A stretch of DNA of 64,000 bases from Chrysoporthe austroafricana (Eukaryota; Ascomycota; Sordariomycetes; Diaporthales; Cryphonectriaceae). The stretch covers positions 1,551,576-1,615,575 of the forward strand of contig JYIP02000004.1 of NCBI GenBank assembly GCA_001051155.2, in the 5' to 3' direction. Positions 34,701-46,249 of this stretch are shown here, piece after piece. Every line of letters starts with the position of its first letter. Position 1 is the stretch's first letter. The notes below the pieces were generated by a model. The model saw only the letters and a program-made list of their open reading frames with translations, made no database searches and was not told where the DNA came from. Both the position numbers and the translations under genes were made by a program.

Positions 34701-37700
34701 CGATATCGGGACTATCAGCCACATCCAGGAGGGTTCCGCATGCGGCCAAACAGGGAAAGGAAGCCTTTTGCGGTCAAGCATCAGGCCGCTGCAAGGAATC
34801 AGATCAAGGCGGGAGGCTTGGCAGTGACTGGCAGTGTGCATGCGTCGGCAGGCAATGCACAGGCTGAGAGAGGGTCTGCGCCCAGGAAGAGGTACTTGGG
34901 ACTGAGGTATCTCGCCGTCATCGCAGCGCCGCAGGTCCCTGGCTAAGTAATGCAACGGCCATCCTGGGACAAGGCCTGGCTGGCATCTGCATGCTGGCAT
35001 GCTGATCAGTCGGACCGTCTCGATGGGATATCATGAGCATCGTCCTATACTCGAATCGCCCCAGCCAGGGTCTGTCGCAAGCCTTCCGCCATCGTGGTCG
35101 TCTATGTCGTCGAGCCTTATGTGCGCAAGAGACGAGATGTCGTGACGGCCACAGAGCGTTGCATGCATAGCGACCACTGAGATGAACCTTCGTCCCCCCG
35201 CCCAGCCCTGTCAGTCTATGTGAGCTGGCCTGTCCACGGTCGCGGTCCCGTCGCCAGCCTGAGGGGTTCGTGAGCCGTGAGCCGTGAGCCGTGACCGCCC
35301 GTCAAGCCCCGCCGGGAACAGCGGCGATATGGTCCCTGGAAGGAGAAGGTGACTGCTACATAGTAGATGCACGGTGCTAGTAACTGACCTCGAGTCGTTG
35401 GCGCCAGCATGGCCGTGTGTGGTCCGGGCCCTCGGGGCAGATGCCAAGCTGGACGATCCTCCAGAGGTGCTCAGAGGCACGATGCGGTCACGGTCGAAAC
35501 GCACATTTCGCTCCGCCCACCTCTCTGTTCTGAGTGGCTGGGTGGCTCGGTGACTGAATGTGTTCAAGTGCCCTGATCCTCTCGGTTCGCGAGCTGGGCG
35601 CCTCGAGTACCTCCTCACTATGCAGTGTTAAACAGGGAGCTGCATTTCCTCGGAGCCCAGGGGGCCTCCAGGGGTCCTGGCACTGGTGGGCACTGGTGGG
35701 GTTCTGTACCATAGTAGCTTTGAGGGTGATCGAGGTTAGCTTCCTGAGCTATGCCCCCTCAGGAAAGTCCAGCCTTGACCAATGGGGAGCGAGGTCCGTT
35801 GCTCTGGGACCCTCGACTGCTGGTCTCAACGTCCAGACGCCTTCCAAGTTGCATCAACAGCGCCGTCGAGGACGACGACAGCCTTGTGTTGTGAGACCCG
35901 TCAGCCTGCACGCAGCTAGGCATGAACAGATCAGAGACAGGGACTCCTCATTGTGACGCTCCCCAGATCTGCCATGCGTTAAACGTGGCTAGCCATGCAG
36001 AAGGCCCCACACCACTGCAGCCCGAGCCGCATGACTACCCAGCAGTTATGCCCCTATACGCGCAGTACTAGTACAGACACAGATAGCCCGCCTACCAGAG
36101 GCAGCACTGGGTGATGCGTGACATCCGCCACGGGATGCGAGCTACCACCACAACGGCCTGCCCTGATGAGTCCCAGACCAGCCTGGAGCCAGGAGAGGCC
36201 AAGAGATTGTGGCTGAGGACTTCTAGACGCGCTGCCGGCGGCTCCATCGCCTTCAAGCCTTCTTCCGACGTTCGAGACTAGGCTACACTACTCAGTACAG
36301 GCTGTACCGTACCGGTGATGTGCTCGGGACAATATCGTCGTGTTGGCGCTCGATGTGGCAGAAGAAGCACCGCCCACCCGCGCACACGCTGCCACTGAGT
36401 TGTCACACCTTCAGAAGTCGGTTGGCCAATCGAGACGCCTTAGGGGGCAGCCTGTGGTCTGGTTCTCATTTACGAGCTGTGCGCCATCGGCTGACTGCTG
36501 GACCCAGTCAGCAACAGTAAGACCGGAGATGGTCGTTTCTCGGCATCCAAGCGTTGTATGTTGAAGCATCATAGCATTCTGATCATTACACTGTCAATGT
36601 GATCTCTGGTAGAGATTCAGTGGAGACCTCTTCGAGGTGCTTGCCGAGGTCTGCCAAGATCCGTGAAATAAATTCTCTGCTTCGCCTATGCGGCGTGCAG
36701 CTGGATCATCGCATCCTCTCCGTGTGACAAAGCTGGCATCATGTGTACTGCCAAACAACCAGCCATGCCCACGAAGCCAGACGGGGTGCGGGCGCAGGTG
36801 GTCTTCCCCAGCTGAGGTCTTGATCCTATATTCATCGCTCAGATATCTCAAATAGAAGGCCAGCGATATGGTCGTCCTCTTAAGACGTGGCTTATAAAGT
36901 AGGGAGTTATACCTGTTTCCGTGGGGCGCTTGGTATGCACGTCGCTCTGTAGCGATGAGCAATGTTTCTCAGGCGGGTCAGGGACGAGCCTCATGACATT
37001 GCCGAGCTCCTTGAAAGGGTGCGTGACAACGACAAGGGTCTTGGTGCCGAGTTTGGTGCCTATCATTTCAAGCCAGCCTGCGATTTGACGCAGATGATTT
37101 CAAATAGCCGCCAGTCGTCAAGACGTTGGCCTAGACAGACCGTCACACCGACCACAGCGTGTTTTTTCTTTCTTCTTCTTATGTGTGTGAGTGAGTGAGT
37201 GAGAGAGAGAATGAGTGCTCTTTGCTTGCCTCTTGTGCGCCAGACTTCTTTCATCGTGGACTTGATGGCGGTCTTCAAAAGTGCTTCGTTCTTGAAGATT
37301 CTCGTTTTTAACTGTCTATTCTTTCTCGTCACGCGGACTAGTTGACATGGACTACACTAGCACAAATAATTAGTGAACGAATATTGAGGGGGATGGCCTC
37401 ACTATGATGGAGAAGAGAGTGTGCGGTAGACAGGAGGTATGCTCAAATGGGGACTCTCTGTTGGGCGATTATGGAAGCTATTGTGAGGATGTGGAAGTCG
37501 GTGTGCGGCTTGGCGACGAGTTTTCGAGTAGCGCCCGATCGGCCGCGCCCAATCCCAATCATAGTGAATTAATCAAGGCGTTTGAGGTCTTGGATTGCCT
37601 TGATTGCTGCTTTCATCACCAACGAGGTGGCAGATGGGGCATTAGACCGTCAGGGAATGAAATGGCGTATCGGCCTAGGAGTGATGGCGTGGATATGTTC

Positions 37701-37911
37701 AAGATGGACCGAGATGGACAGGAAAGGAAGTCCTTGATGTGTTCGACTTTCAGCATATCATGCAGTCTCGATCTTCAAATTATGTATGAATGACTTAACC
37801 GCTGGCAGATTCTGTAGCTCGACGAGTGGCTCGAATGCCCTCTACCTTCCTGCTTGCAGGCTTGATGCACTAATCTATCTCCTCCCGCGCACAGACATAC
37901 CGATCACGCAA
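31742..37911. other. Long GC-rich stretch without a convincing gene
   Basis: About 6.2 kb of normal-composition DNA upstream of the bZIP gene. Many overlapping frames of 60-150 residues occur on both strands, but none has a recognisable domain, consistent splice structure or exclusive strand. Features seen: a TATAAAAG box on the plus strand at 32,686-32,693; short direct repeats (GAGCCGT units at about 35,270-35,293; an 11-bp duplication GGCACTGGTGG at about 35,682-35,703); and a GTGAGTGAG/GAGA microsatellite at about 37,186-37,215. It may hold a long regulatory region, UTRs or non-coding transcripts; nothing in the sequence settles this. Confidence 0.5.
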
Positions 37912-38508
37912 TTATTCCGAAAAATTACCCGTTGTCGTCATGTCCTGTTCATCAATAGTCTTTAACTCGGCTTTCATGTCGCATTCTGGTAGATTTACAC
38001 GGTTCATGTCTCGCAAGCAAGATGCTGGTAGTATAGGGGCAGACTGGTTGTCGAGAAGGACAGTCGCCGCCTCCCGGCCCGCCCGCTGGGCTCTTTCTAT
38101 CCACACCATTTGAAACCTCTCATCGTCAACATAACCCCAATAAACCTCGTCATATCAGCCTGGAAGATGCAGCAGATACCGAATCCATGGAGACATTCCA
38201 AATAGGTCTTGTCCGTTTGGGTCCGCCCCGAGGCTCAGTGCCGTCTCGAGCGGGTCAATATTGGGGAACTGTGCCAGGAAAAAGGAGTGACCACTCCCAA
38301 TAGCTGGGAATGAGGAAGGTCTGATATAGCTGACAGAGGTCTGTCTGATCAGGCGAGCGCACTTGGCCGAGCACAGGAACTGATTGCCAATCTGAGTTCT
38401 CCTGTTAGCGTCTCTAAAAGGCCCGTCGAGGATCCAATCCAGACTTGAACGGCCGGCTCCTTTACTGATCTTTTGAGTTACTAGATGATGTTTGACGCAT
38501 GGAACCAA
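37912..38508 (-). pseudogene. Interrupted ankyrin-like gene fragment
   Basis: Two open stretches, 38,508-38,155 and 38,154-37,912, lie in the same minus-strand frame and are separated by a single TGA at 38,155-38,157. The first contains ETALSLGADPNGQDLFGMSPW, which resembles an ankyrin repeat with the GADPN..D..G.TPL pattern. After the TGA the frame continues YDEVYWGYVDDERFQMVWIE, with a biased, protein-like composition. A natural gene would need an upstream exon, which I could not fix. The likeliest reading is a decayed C-terminal fragment of an ankyrin-repeat protein in non-RIPped DNA. A spliced gene whose intron removes the TGA is the alternative. Confidence 0.4.
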
Positions 38509-39433
38509 GACGAAAGCAGTGGTGACCCTCGAAAAGCTGTGTCTTGGTCTTGTAGTGCTTAAGGACTCGGGACAGGTACCAGGGTCCTGCTGTGCCTAGG
38601 TCAAATTTCTCATATCGTTGAGCCGGGCACCCAATAACTAGCTCAGGTCGCGTCGTAGTGAGGCACGGTTTCATTAAATGTTTCATGGTACTCGCAGCAA
38701 TAACAATGAAGACAAGCAAAAAACAATTGATAAGACGGTTTCAAGGCAACGTTCTCTGGCACGATGAGGGACCGTAAGAGGAAGGGAGCTGGACTGGTGG
38801 AGAGAGGAAGACATGGCAGACGTGACTACATGGTAGTAACTATCCAAGAGTTTGACTTACGCCTGTCCGTCAAATCGAGTCCAGATACACCGAAAATGAT
38901 AGGATGGGAGACGACGAGCTGTCGTTGTTCGCACGCCTCATATTAGACTCGATCGAATTCGTTCTACCTCAAAGAGTCCCCCCCCCCCCAAGCCAAATTT
39001 GACCCCCGAGATAGCGCCAGAAGGATGTAGTAAAACCGGAAAGTTAGAAGACAGATATTAAATACGTAGCAGTTCCCCGAACGAAGACACGAGGCTTTCA
39101 AGCGGCCTGCCCATGTGAATATACAACCGAGAGGTTGAAGTTGCAAAGGTTACGGCTAACCTCAGCGGGCGATCCCTGACCGACCCACAGTCCGGCCCGC
39201 ACCGACCACCCCTGGGAGCTCGGGCCAACTGTTTTTGTTTACATTTCCCACTGCGCAACCAACTCCAGGTCGCGCTTTCAGACTTTCCAAACGTCATACC
39301 ACAACTTGCTCCAGGCCTGGCGCGCCCACCCAGAGAAGCTTTTTGGGAGAGAATCAACAATTGCTTCGAGAGCTTGATCCGTCCAACGTCTGTTTTTTCT
39401 CAAATCATCCAAACAGCCCAAACATCTGCCATC
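38509..39433. other. Intergenic, upstream of KEN-box gene
   Basis: No gene called. A run of 12 C's lies at 38,978-38,989. A minus-strand frame at 38,462-38,719 could belong to the upstream part of the ankyrin fragment in another phase. The 200 bp before 39,434 would hold the promoter and leader of the plus-strand gene. Confidence 0.4.
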
Positions 39434-41628
39434 ATGGCTCGTCGTCGATCTGCTCGACTGGCCGGCAACGCTAAGGTAAGTAAACAAAGACCCATTCAAG
39501 AGTTTAACGTCATGATCACGTCGCTCACCATCGTTGCAACGCGTAACAGACCCCCAAAAAGACACCTGTCGCTGACCTGGACTCTGTCGCCGAGCGAGAG
39601 GACAGCCCGGACAACAACACCACCCAGAACCTCGAACCCGTCATATCTTCCCCGAGCCAACCTTGTCCTCAAACTCCCTCCACTGCCACTCTCATCAAAC
39701 CACCAATGTCCGAGATGCACCCCTCCAAAACCCACTGTGGCACTATGGCAGCTCCTTCATCTGCTCTGCGCCTCGGCTTCACCGACATCAAACCAAAGGA
39801 CCCCTCAGCGCCTGGGATTGGTCCGCACCAGTCCACGCCCTCCAAGTCTAAAGTGCCATCTTCACCTTTCAGCTTCCAGTTCAACCGCAACGATGTCAAT
39901 GCTGCAGACTCAACGCTCGGTCCCGAGGCCCAGCGCATGATGAATGAGATACGGGAGGAGGCAGCCAAGATCAAGGCTGAGCTCGCTGCCAAGCGTGAGC
40001 AGGAGCGGCTGGAGAGTGGGCAAGTGAACGCGCGCAAGATTGCCCAGCCCAAGGGCAAGGCCGGCCGTTACTCTGAAGTCCACATGGCTGAGTTCAAGAA
40101 GATGGATTCTATCGCAAATCACCCCTCTGCATTCCGCGCCCTGCCGGGTCGTGTCACCCCTGCCACTGCCACCGGCAAGGGCATCAAGCGCTCCCAGTCC
40201 AAGGCCAACCTTGACGACAACGAGGCCTCTCAGGTCAGGACCCCGGCTAAGATCCCCTCGTCCAGGTCGTCCAGGAAGATTCAGACTCCAGGCAAGGACA
40301 CAGACTCGCCTGCCAAGAGAACGAAGCAGTCCGTCGACGATGATGCTTCTACGAACCGTCCTGTTTCTCGGGATGGCAGCAATATCCCTCGGCCGAAGAC
40401 GCCCGGCAAGGATTCTCGGGGCATCCCTCGCGCCAAGACACTTCCGCACTTGATGTCGCCCACTCAGTCGTCCCTCGCCCGTATCGCTTCCACAAAGTCT
40501 ACGGCCCCGCGATCCCTCCTCAAGACTCCTTCCAAGGTCTCCTTTAGTCCCATTAAGAAATCTGCTACTGCCGCCAATATGGAGCCTGCAGACTCGGTGG
40601 ATGCTCAGATGGAGGACGCCCCGGCCAAAGTGCGAGGTACAAGTCTGTCTGCTAAGGTCAAGTCGATTTTTACCAAGCACAAAGCCGCGGCGCCCTGGCC
40701 CAGACCTGGAATTCTTAAGTCTACCGCGGGAGCTTCTAAGACGCCTGCCCCTGTTCGTTTGGAGAATGATCTTCCTCCTGCTCCGTTCACGACTCCAGGC
40801 AAGAAATTGGCGCGGCGTGGCGATTTCACACCTGCACCTAAGCACGCAGCTTTAGCGCAGAACTCTCCGTCCCCGGTCAAGACTGGCATCCCTCAATCCA
40901 AGACAAGCAACAACTCGGTGAACTATCCATCCTTGGATACGGTCATGGAGGGTACCGCCGGCAGTGCTGTCGCATACCCTGATCTGTCCGGTGTTCATCC
41001 CCTGTCCGAACTACCCCCTCCGACAGAGCCTGCTTCGATGACTGCCGAGGCCTCATCTAGCAAGTTGATGCAGGCTCCTGTCGCCGTGCCCGGGACCTTC
41101 ACGTTCCGCAGTGATCACACTATCAGCTTTGACAGCGAGTCGCCGAAGGGATTCGGAGCCAACTATGGACAGGCCAGTGTTCGTCATGTCCGCCCCTCTA
41201 TCATGCCACCCATCCCCGGTGCCTTCCCCGATGCCGCTGTGCCCAAGACGAACGGCCCACATGGCAAGGAGAACGTGCCACCCTATATGCAGCAGTCTTT
41301 CGACCCCAAGGCCTTTACGCATGGCGTATCGAGCAAGAAGCGGTATCGCGTCGAGGATGACGAGCAGGAGGCAGCACGAGAAGCTGCGGAGCGCGCCGCC
41401 AAGAAGCAGAGGAGCGCTGCTGTCCCGGAAGGCGAGGCTTTGATGGCACCCCGACTAGCCGGGGCACAGAGAGGCAACCCTTTCAGAAGCCCCAGCAAGA
41501 TTCTGAAGAAATCACCCAACAAGTCGAGAATCCCGGCCGCTCCCGCTACTCCCGGCAGTGTCCAAAAGACAACGGGTATCAGCATGAGCCGGTTGGCGTA
41601 TCTAGCGCAGCCGAAGCACCGCAAGTGA
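39434..41628 (+). CDS. Basic KEN-box protein, possibly mitotic
   Basis: Two exons, 39,434-39,475 and 39,550-41,628, joined across a 74-bp GT-AG intron, encode 706 residues. The protein begins MARRRSARLAG and is mostly disordered, Lys/Ser/Pro/Thr-rich and basic, with many SP/TP sites typical of CDK targets (for example LLKTPSKVSFSPIKKS). A short coiled coil (MMNEIREEAAKIKAELAAKREQERLE region) precedes a conserved-looking AEFKKMDSIANHPSAFRA segment. A KEN box sits at residues 587-589 (41,266-41,274) in GKENVPP, the usual form of an APC/C-Cdh1 degron. An Arg/Glu-rich helical stretch follows near the C-terminus. The FKKMDSI segment recalls a motif in the NuSAP spindle-protein family, but that link is weak. 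It is probably a nuclear, cell-cycle-controlled protein; the exact function is unknown. Confidence 0.8.
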
Positions 41629-42553
41629 ACAAAAAGCGCTGCATCAGGGCTGAAGAGCTCTCTGGCCCAGAGATACCATAGACTCTGTGGTGGTCTTGCT
41701 TCATGACTTGGCAAGGCTTCAAGCAACGAGGTCAATCAGTCGGAAATTTCTCACAATTGGAAATTCTTGACATGCTACATGCTTTGGACATAGCGCCACG
41801 GAGCTTACAAGTCTCATGCTTGTATAATGTCCATGGGACAAAGTCGGGACACGACATAATTATGCAGTGTTCTATGAGTCATGAGCTCCGGCAAGGGCTA
41901 CGGACGAGTGATCTTGTTGTTCTCCAGTATATTTGTTCTCCTCTGCATTGCGCTCCTGGAGGTTCAGTGTCTCCAACTGCATTTTTGATTCCCAATGGTC
42001 ATCTGAGACGTTTGTACATTCCTCAGGACAGGGCTAGTATTTACGGAGTTCGTGTGATATGACCGGAAAAGGGAAGAAGTCTCGGGAGAAAATCGTCGGT
42101 GTTCATGATAGCTTCTCATGCTTGTTTGGAGGCGTAGAGGATCAGAGAACCGCCAAGGTTGATGCATGAATGTAAATGTAATTTCGATTACCAAAACAAC
42201 GTTTTGAGTTTTAAGGTCACGTTTATTTGTGAATTAGATGGCTGAGGACTCTGCAATGGCAGCATCGAAGCATCAAGATTCCCTCCCTCTCTCCTGTGCC
42301 TCCTAAATCTCTTAAAAGCGATTTGCCATGGTAGGAACGATTGCTAACAAGACACAAGCACGATATGCCCCTTTCAATTTTCCAGATAGCAGGCACCATT
42401 CACAACGCCTCTTCTCTTCACTATCAGCAGCCATTCACTCAAACTATCATGAACTCGGTTTTACTATTCCCGACAGTCGCTTAAAGATTCAATCCATATT
42501 TGCTCAAACTCTCTGCTCCGCTACCCTGTTCTTCGTGGCTAGAGTCTATCAAT
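41629..42553. other. Intergenic between two plus-strand genes
   Basis: Contains the 3' flank of the KEN-box gene and the leader of the LIM gene. Short frames on both strands have no recognisable content. The last 150 bp are pyrimidine-rich, as expected for a fungal leader. Confidence 0.5.
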
Positions 42554-44245
42554 ATGGCCAACCTGCCACCACAATACTACCATCCTAATGAACGCCACAG
42601 CAAGTCGGGCAGTAGCACTGCCGGACTCGATTCTCGCTGCAGAACGTTTCCCCTCCCCCAATCTCAGACCCACACTAAGACGGACGAGCGCTGTGTTCCG
42701 CACCAACCCGTCCATGATTCTCACCACCCTCGTGAGCCTCCAACCTCCCCGCCTCATCAGTCCCCGGCATCTTGCTCTCCCACCCATCCAGCCACGTATC
42801 TCTGCACATTCTGCTGGCGTGCACATCACTCCGCTAGCACGCCTAGCAAAATCGTCGGCCGTCGCGCCCGCCTCGCTTGCCACCCTTGTTACAGCGCGCT
42901 ACTCGACCTTGCTGTATGCTAGGTGTGCGGGCAGATTGTATTCCGCGGTGACGAGTGTGTGAGTTTAGGCTGGTGTTTCTGGCATAGGGCTTGTTATGGA
43001 TGTTTGATGTGTGGGGATAGAAGGGTTGTGGAAGGAGTGAAGGCCGAAGAGCTCTTTGATGGTGACCAAGGGCAGGGAGATGGCGGGGAGTTTGCAGAGG
43101 GCAAGGGCAGGGAGATCGATGAGGTTCCACTTTGTGCGAAGTGTATCAGGGATATCGGGAGTGACGGGACGGATGATGAGCACTTAATCCCTATGGCTCT
43201 AAGCAGGATCGAGAGATTCGACGGCGGACTGTCACGGCGGAGGTGGGAGGCGCGGCACGAAGGCCAGCATTCGACTAACGATAGTCGCAATCCACTTCAG
43301 CGGCCGGCCGAGGGTATTCGATGTACACCGTCTCCTATCTACGTTTCTTCACACGATCCACTCGGCGAGCCAGCCTTCAGACGCAGCCCGACGAAGCCCA
43401 TCCCAAAATGGATGCAGTATCTCCCCAGCTACAGGCAAAACGACCGGAAATGTCCCGAGCGTCCTCCATCTGTCGTTGACAGTTATTTATCCAGTCCGGT
43501 TGTCAGCCCTCTCAGCTCAGATACTGACGAACAAGATTCATCACCACCACCAGTTCCTCCACATACGGTTCCTGTACGACCAAATCCATTGAGCTATACA
43601 CCTACTTATACATCTATTCAGAAGCCTCGTCCTTTCACCCTAATCTCCGAAGAACCTGTTCAACGGCCGTCATCTACCAGACTTGGTGCAGCTCAATCTA
43701 CGCCCGCCAAGCACGTCCGCTTTGACAACAATCAGCGAGGATCCCTGGCGTCTGTGTCGTTTCTCATAGACAGGAATAAGCCCCCATCCGAGTCGGCCGA
43801 GTATCTAGAGAGATACAGCGTTTCCTCACCAAATGGCGCCAGATCTTCTACGCTGCCTATCCACTCGAGGTTACACCAGGCGGACGACCGTTGCGCAAAG
43901 GTTGTCTCACCTTTCCTCAGACACGTAGACACCCATCCACTGTCGTCCAGGGCCTCTTTCGACAGCAGCCGACGAAGCGTGGATCCGGAGCATGGTGATG
44001 CTTGCTTGTCATCATCGAGAACACACCACCATGTTGCTACGAACGCTGCGCCAGTCGCTCGACGGGCAAGACCCAGTGAGACTGGGCCTCACAGACTTGC
44101 AGGCAAGGGTTATGGAAGCCCTTACGGGTACGCAAACTCGTTCTTCAGCAGCCTTCATGCTGGGGCAGATGGAATGGGTGAAAGTATGTGGAGGAGGCCG
44201 TCGACATTCCAGGACCAACTAAAGAGGGTGTTTGGGTTTTCCTGA
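42554..44245 (+). CDS. LIM-domain protein gene, broken by one in-frame TAG
   Basis: A single frame runs from the ATG at 42,554 to a stop at 44,243-44,245, interrupted only by TAG at 42,920-42,922. The N-terminal 122 residues are Pro/Ser/His-rich and end in a zinc-ligand-like stretch (CTFCWRAHH, CHPCYSALLDLAVC). Immediately after the TAG the frame reads VCGQIVFRGDECVSLGWCFWHRACYGCLMCG and then PLCAKC. Together these make a LIM domain of pattern C-x2-C-x17-H-x2-C-x2-C-x2-C...C-x2-C, with the TAG replacing the second residue of the first C-x2-C knuckle, where related proteins have Trp. The remaining 370 residues are Ser/Pro-rich and open to the end. No splice that removes the TAG keeps the frame. 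It is therefore a recent nonsense allele, a sequencing error, or stop readthrough. Confidence 0.75.
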
Positions 44246-46249
44246 CCGGCTTTGGACTCATAATTATAGTTAGTATTATTTGCGGCGTTTAATACTACGA
44301 ATATCGCTTTCTGAACCCCGCCATTCCTACGGAATCCGGCCTGGGAGACAGAGCTCCTTTTGCCCTGTTGCTTTTGTTAAGCCTCCCCGTCCCGGTCATC
44401 TCTTCAAACAAACAACTCCAAATGGTCTGTGGGAGGAAAATAGCTACTAACTCCTGTACATAGGCATCTAACCTGTAGCTTACCATACAGAAGCAAGTTC
44501 AAGCAAGGCACATAACGCATTCACTAAGCCCTATACAGCAATACATCAGATACAAACTTCCTGCTCAAATCTAAATGAATTTCACGCATATTGAAGAGGG
44601 CAGTGGGCAAAGAAACGGGTCTTGACAAATCTGGATTGGATACTGTAGAGGTGTTTTCTGATTTCTTGCAATGCTCTTCGGTGCACGTCAGCAAGATTGA
44701 TGTCCCGTGGAGAGTCAGTCTATCGTAGACCAATCTCCTACGAAGCCACTTTCTGCGAGGTGGTTAGGGTTCTTCCACCAACTTGTTCTCTACAATCCTC
44801 ATCATGATATCGTTCTGCGCTCAGCTCTCAGCCATGCGTTCTTACCTCTGTGGATGGCCGTCTCATCCATGGAATTATGTTAGCAAGATCCCCTCATACA
44901 TTCGCCTCGGTGCGTGTATCGTGGCGCCTGTTGATAGACGCTGTGTCGTCCCCTTCGTCCATGCCGACGGCTGCTGCTGTGGTGGCCATGACGTTTGCTC
45001 CTCCGAGATTTATGCGAGGAGCTGTCGTAGTTTTTTCTGGGTATACATCCCATGATGTTTGCTAGCCTGTACGAACTGTAAAGAGGTGCTCAGCAAGACG
45101 AAGGAGTCTTGTTCAAGGAGATCTGAACTGTGGCTGAGGATGTGTAAATACCAAGGCGCTGATCTTTGAACAAAAGGAATTGCTTGATGAGAGTGCTCCA
45201 GTGGGTATGTAGAATACCAGCGGAGGCCCAGTCTTATACAACCTGGCGATCATTATATATGCTGTCTATGCCTCTTGTTTGACTGATAAAACAGCTATGG
45301 ACAGCAGGAAATCTAGGCGCATCCCTCGGTCCGTGCTGAACAAAAACCCAAGTCATCCATCCAGTCTCGGCAGATTTTACTACTGGTTATCAGTGAATAT
45401 ACCGCAAGTCCATCAGTTCAATGTCTTCACACAGGAAGGAATATAGATATGCGCAGTTGTCACTCGATCTCTCCCTTCCACCCCAAGCCCCTAGCCCTGT
45501 TTGCGGAATTGACTATCACATCAGACTAGTATGCCGAACAAACATGGCGGACACCGTTAAGTGAATGTGGAGGTCACAATCACTTAGATCACAAAGCTAC
45601 CAGACGTCTGATGTCTCAATGAATTTGAGGATCTCAGCAACATGTTGCTTCCGTACAAAAAGTGTGTGAGACTGAATATTGTTCTGAACTCTCACATCCT
45701 CTTGATTTGAATGGAGACTCTGTGAAATGGCATATTATCTCTTCTCTCACAATATACTCAAAGTCAGGCCAACCACGCATTCATCCTAATTACTGCCTGT
45801 TGGCATAGCAGCATATCTGCTCCCGTGAAGACTCAGGACCTGTGCCACAGCTTGGGCAGGATCTGCCTCCTATCATGCCCTTCAAAGGCCCAATATTGGT
45901 GCCCTTGTCAGTTGTTAAGACAAGACCACCGACGCAAAGCACGGTCAAAAAGCAAAGCCTACATAGCACAAGGCGAACTACAGAATTGGCTTCCAAATCG
46001 CATCTTGGTGGCCTGGCAGGGATACCCTTGTTACTCGCAGCGCCTCGCCCGAGTTCCTTGCATGCGGCTCCACAACCCCGGACTTGGCCTTCAACCTCCG
46101 CCCTAAGACAGTATAAACAAGCTCACTACGCATCTGTCTCTTTCTTTCAACTGGTAGACCATCAAGCTTCGTGTCCACACCAGCCGCCATTCTTCCCCTC
46201 TGCCACACTACTAGACTCACTACCAGTGCTGTGATCGCAAACTGTGATC
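44246..46249. other. Intergenic upstream of MED10
   Basis: About 2 kb with no recognisable gene. Short overlapping frames (for example 44,783-45,065 and 45,825-46,234) have no domain and look like chance frames. The last 150 bp are likely the MED10 promoter and leader. Confidence 0.5.

Noticed and set aside
31757..36964. Many 60-150-residue frames on both strands between the bZIP gene and 37 kb.
   Set aside because: No domain, no consistent splice signals and mutual overlap; expected in GC-rich non-coding DNA.
37404..37793. 129-residue plus-strand frame with a Met-Met start.
   Set aside because: No recognisable domain and no supporting exons; composition not clearly coding.
42731..42922. 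An intron ending at the TAG in the LIM gene (acceptor ...TGCTAG).
   Set aside because: The candidate donors upstream that I tried shift the frame or are too close (about 35 bp), and removal would delete the first LIM cysteine.
45842..46234. 130-residue plus-strand frame just before MED10.
   Set aside because: Low-complexity composition, overlapped by another frame, and it occupies the likely MED10 promoter and leader.
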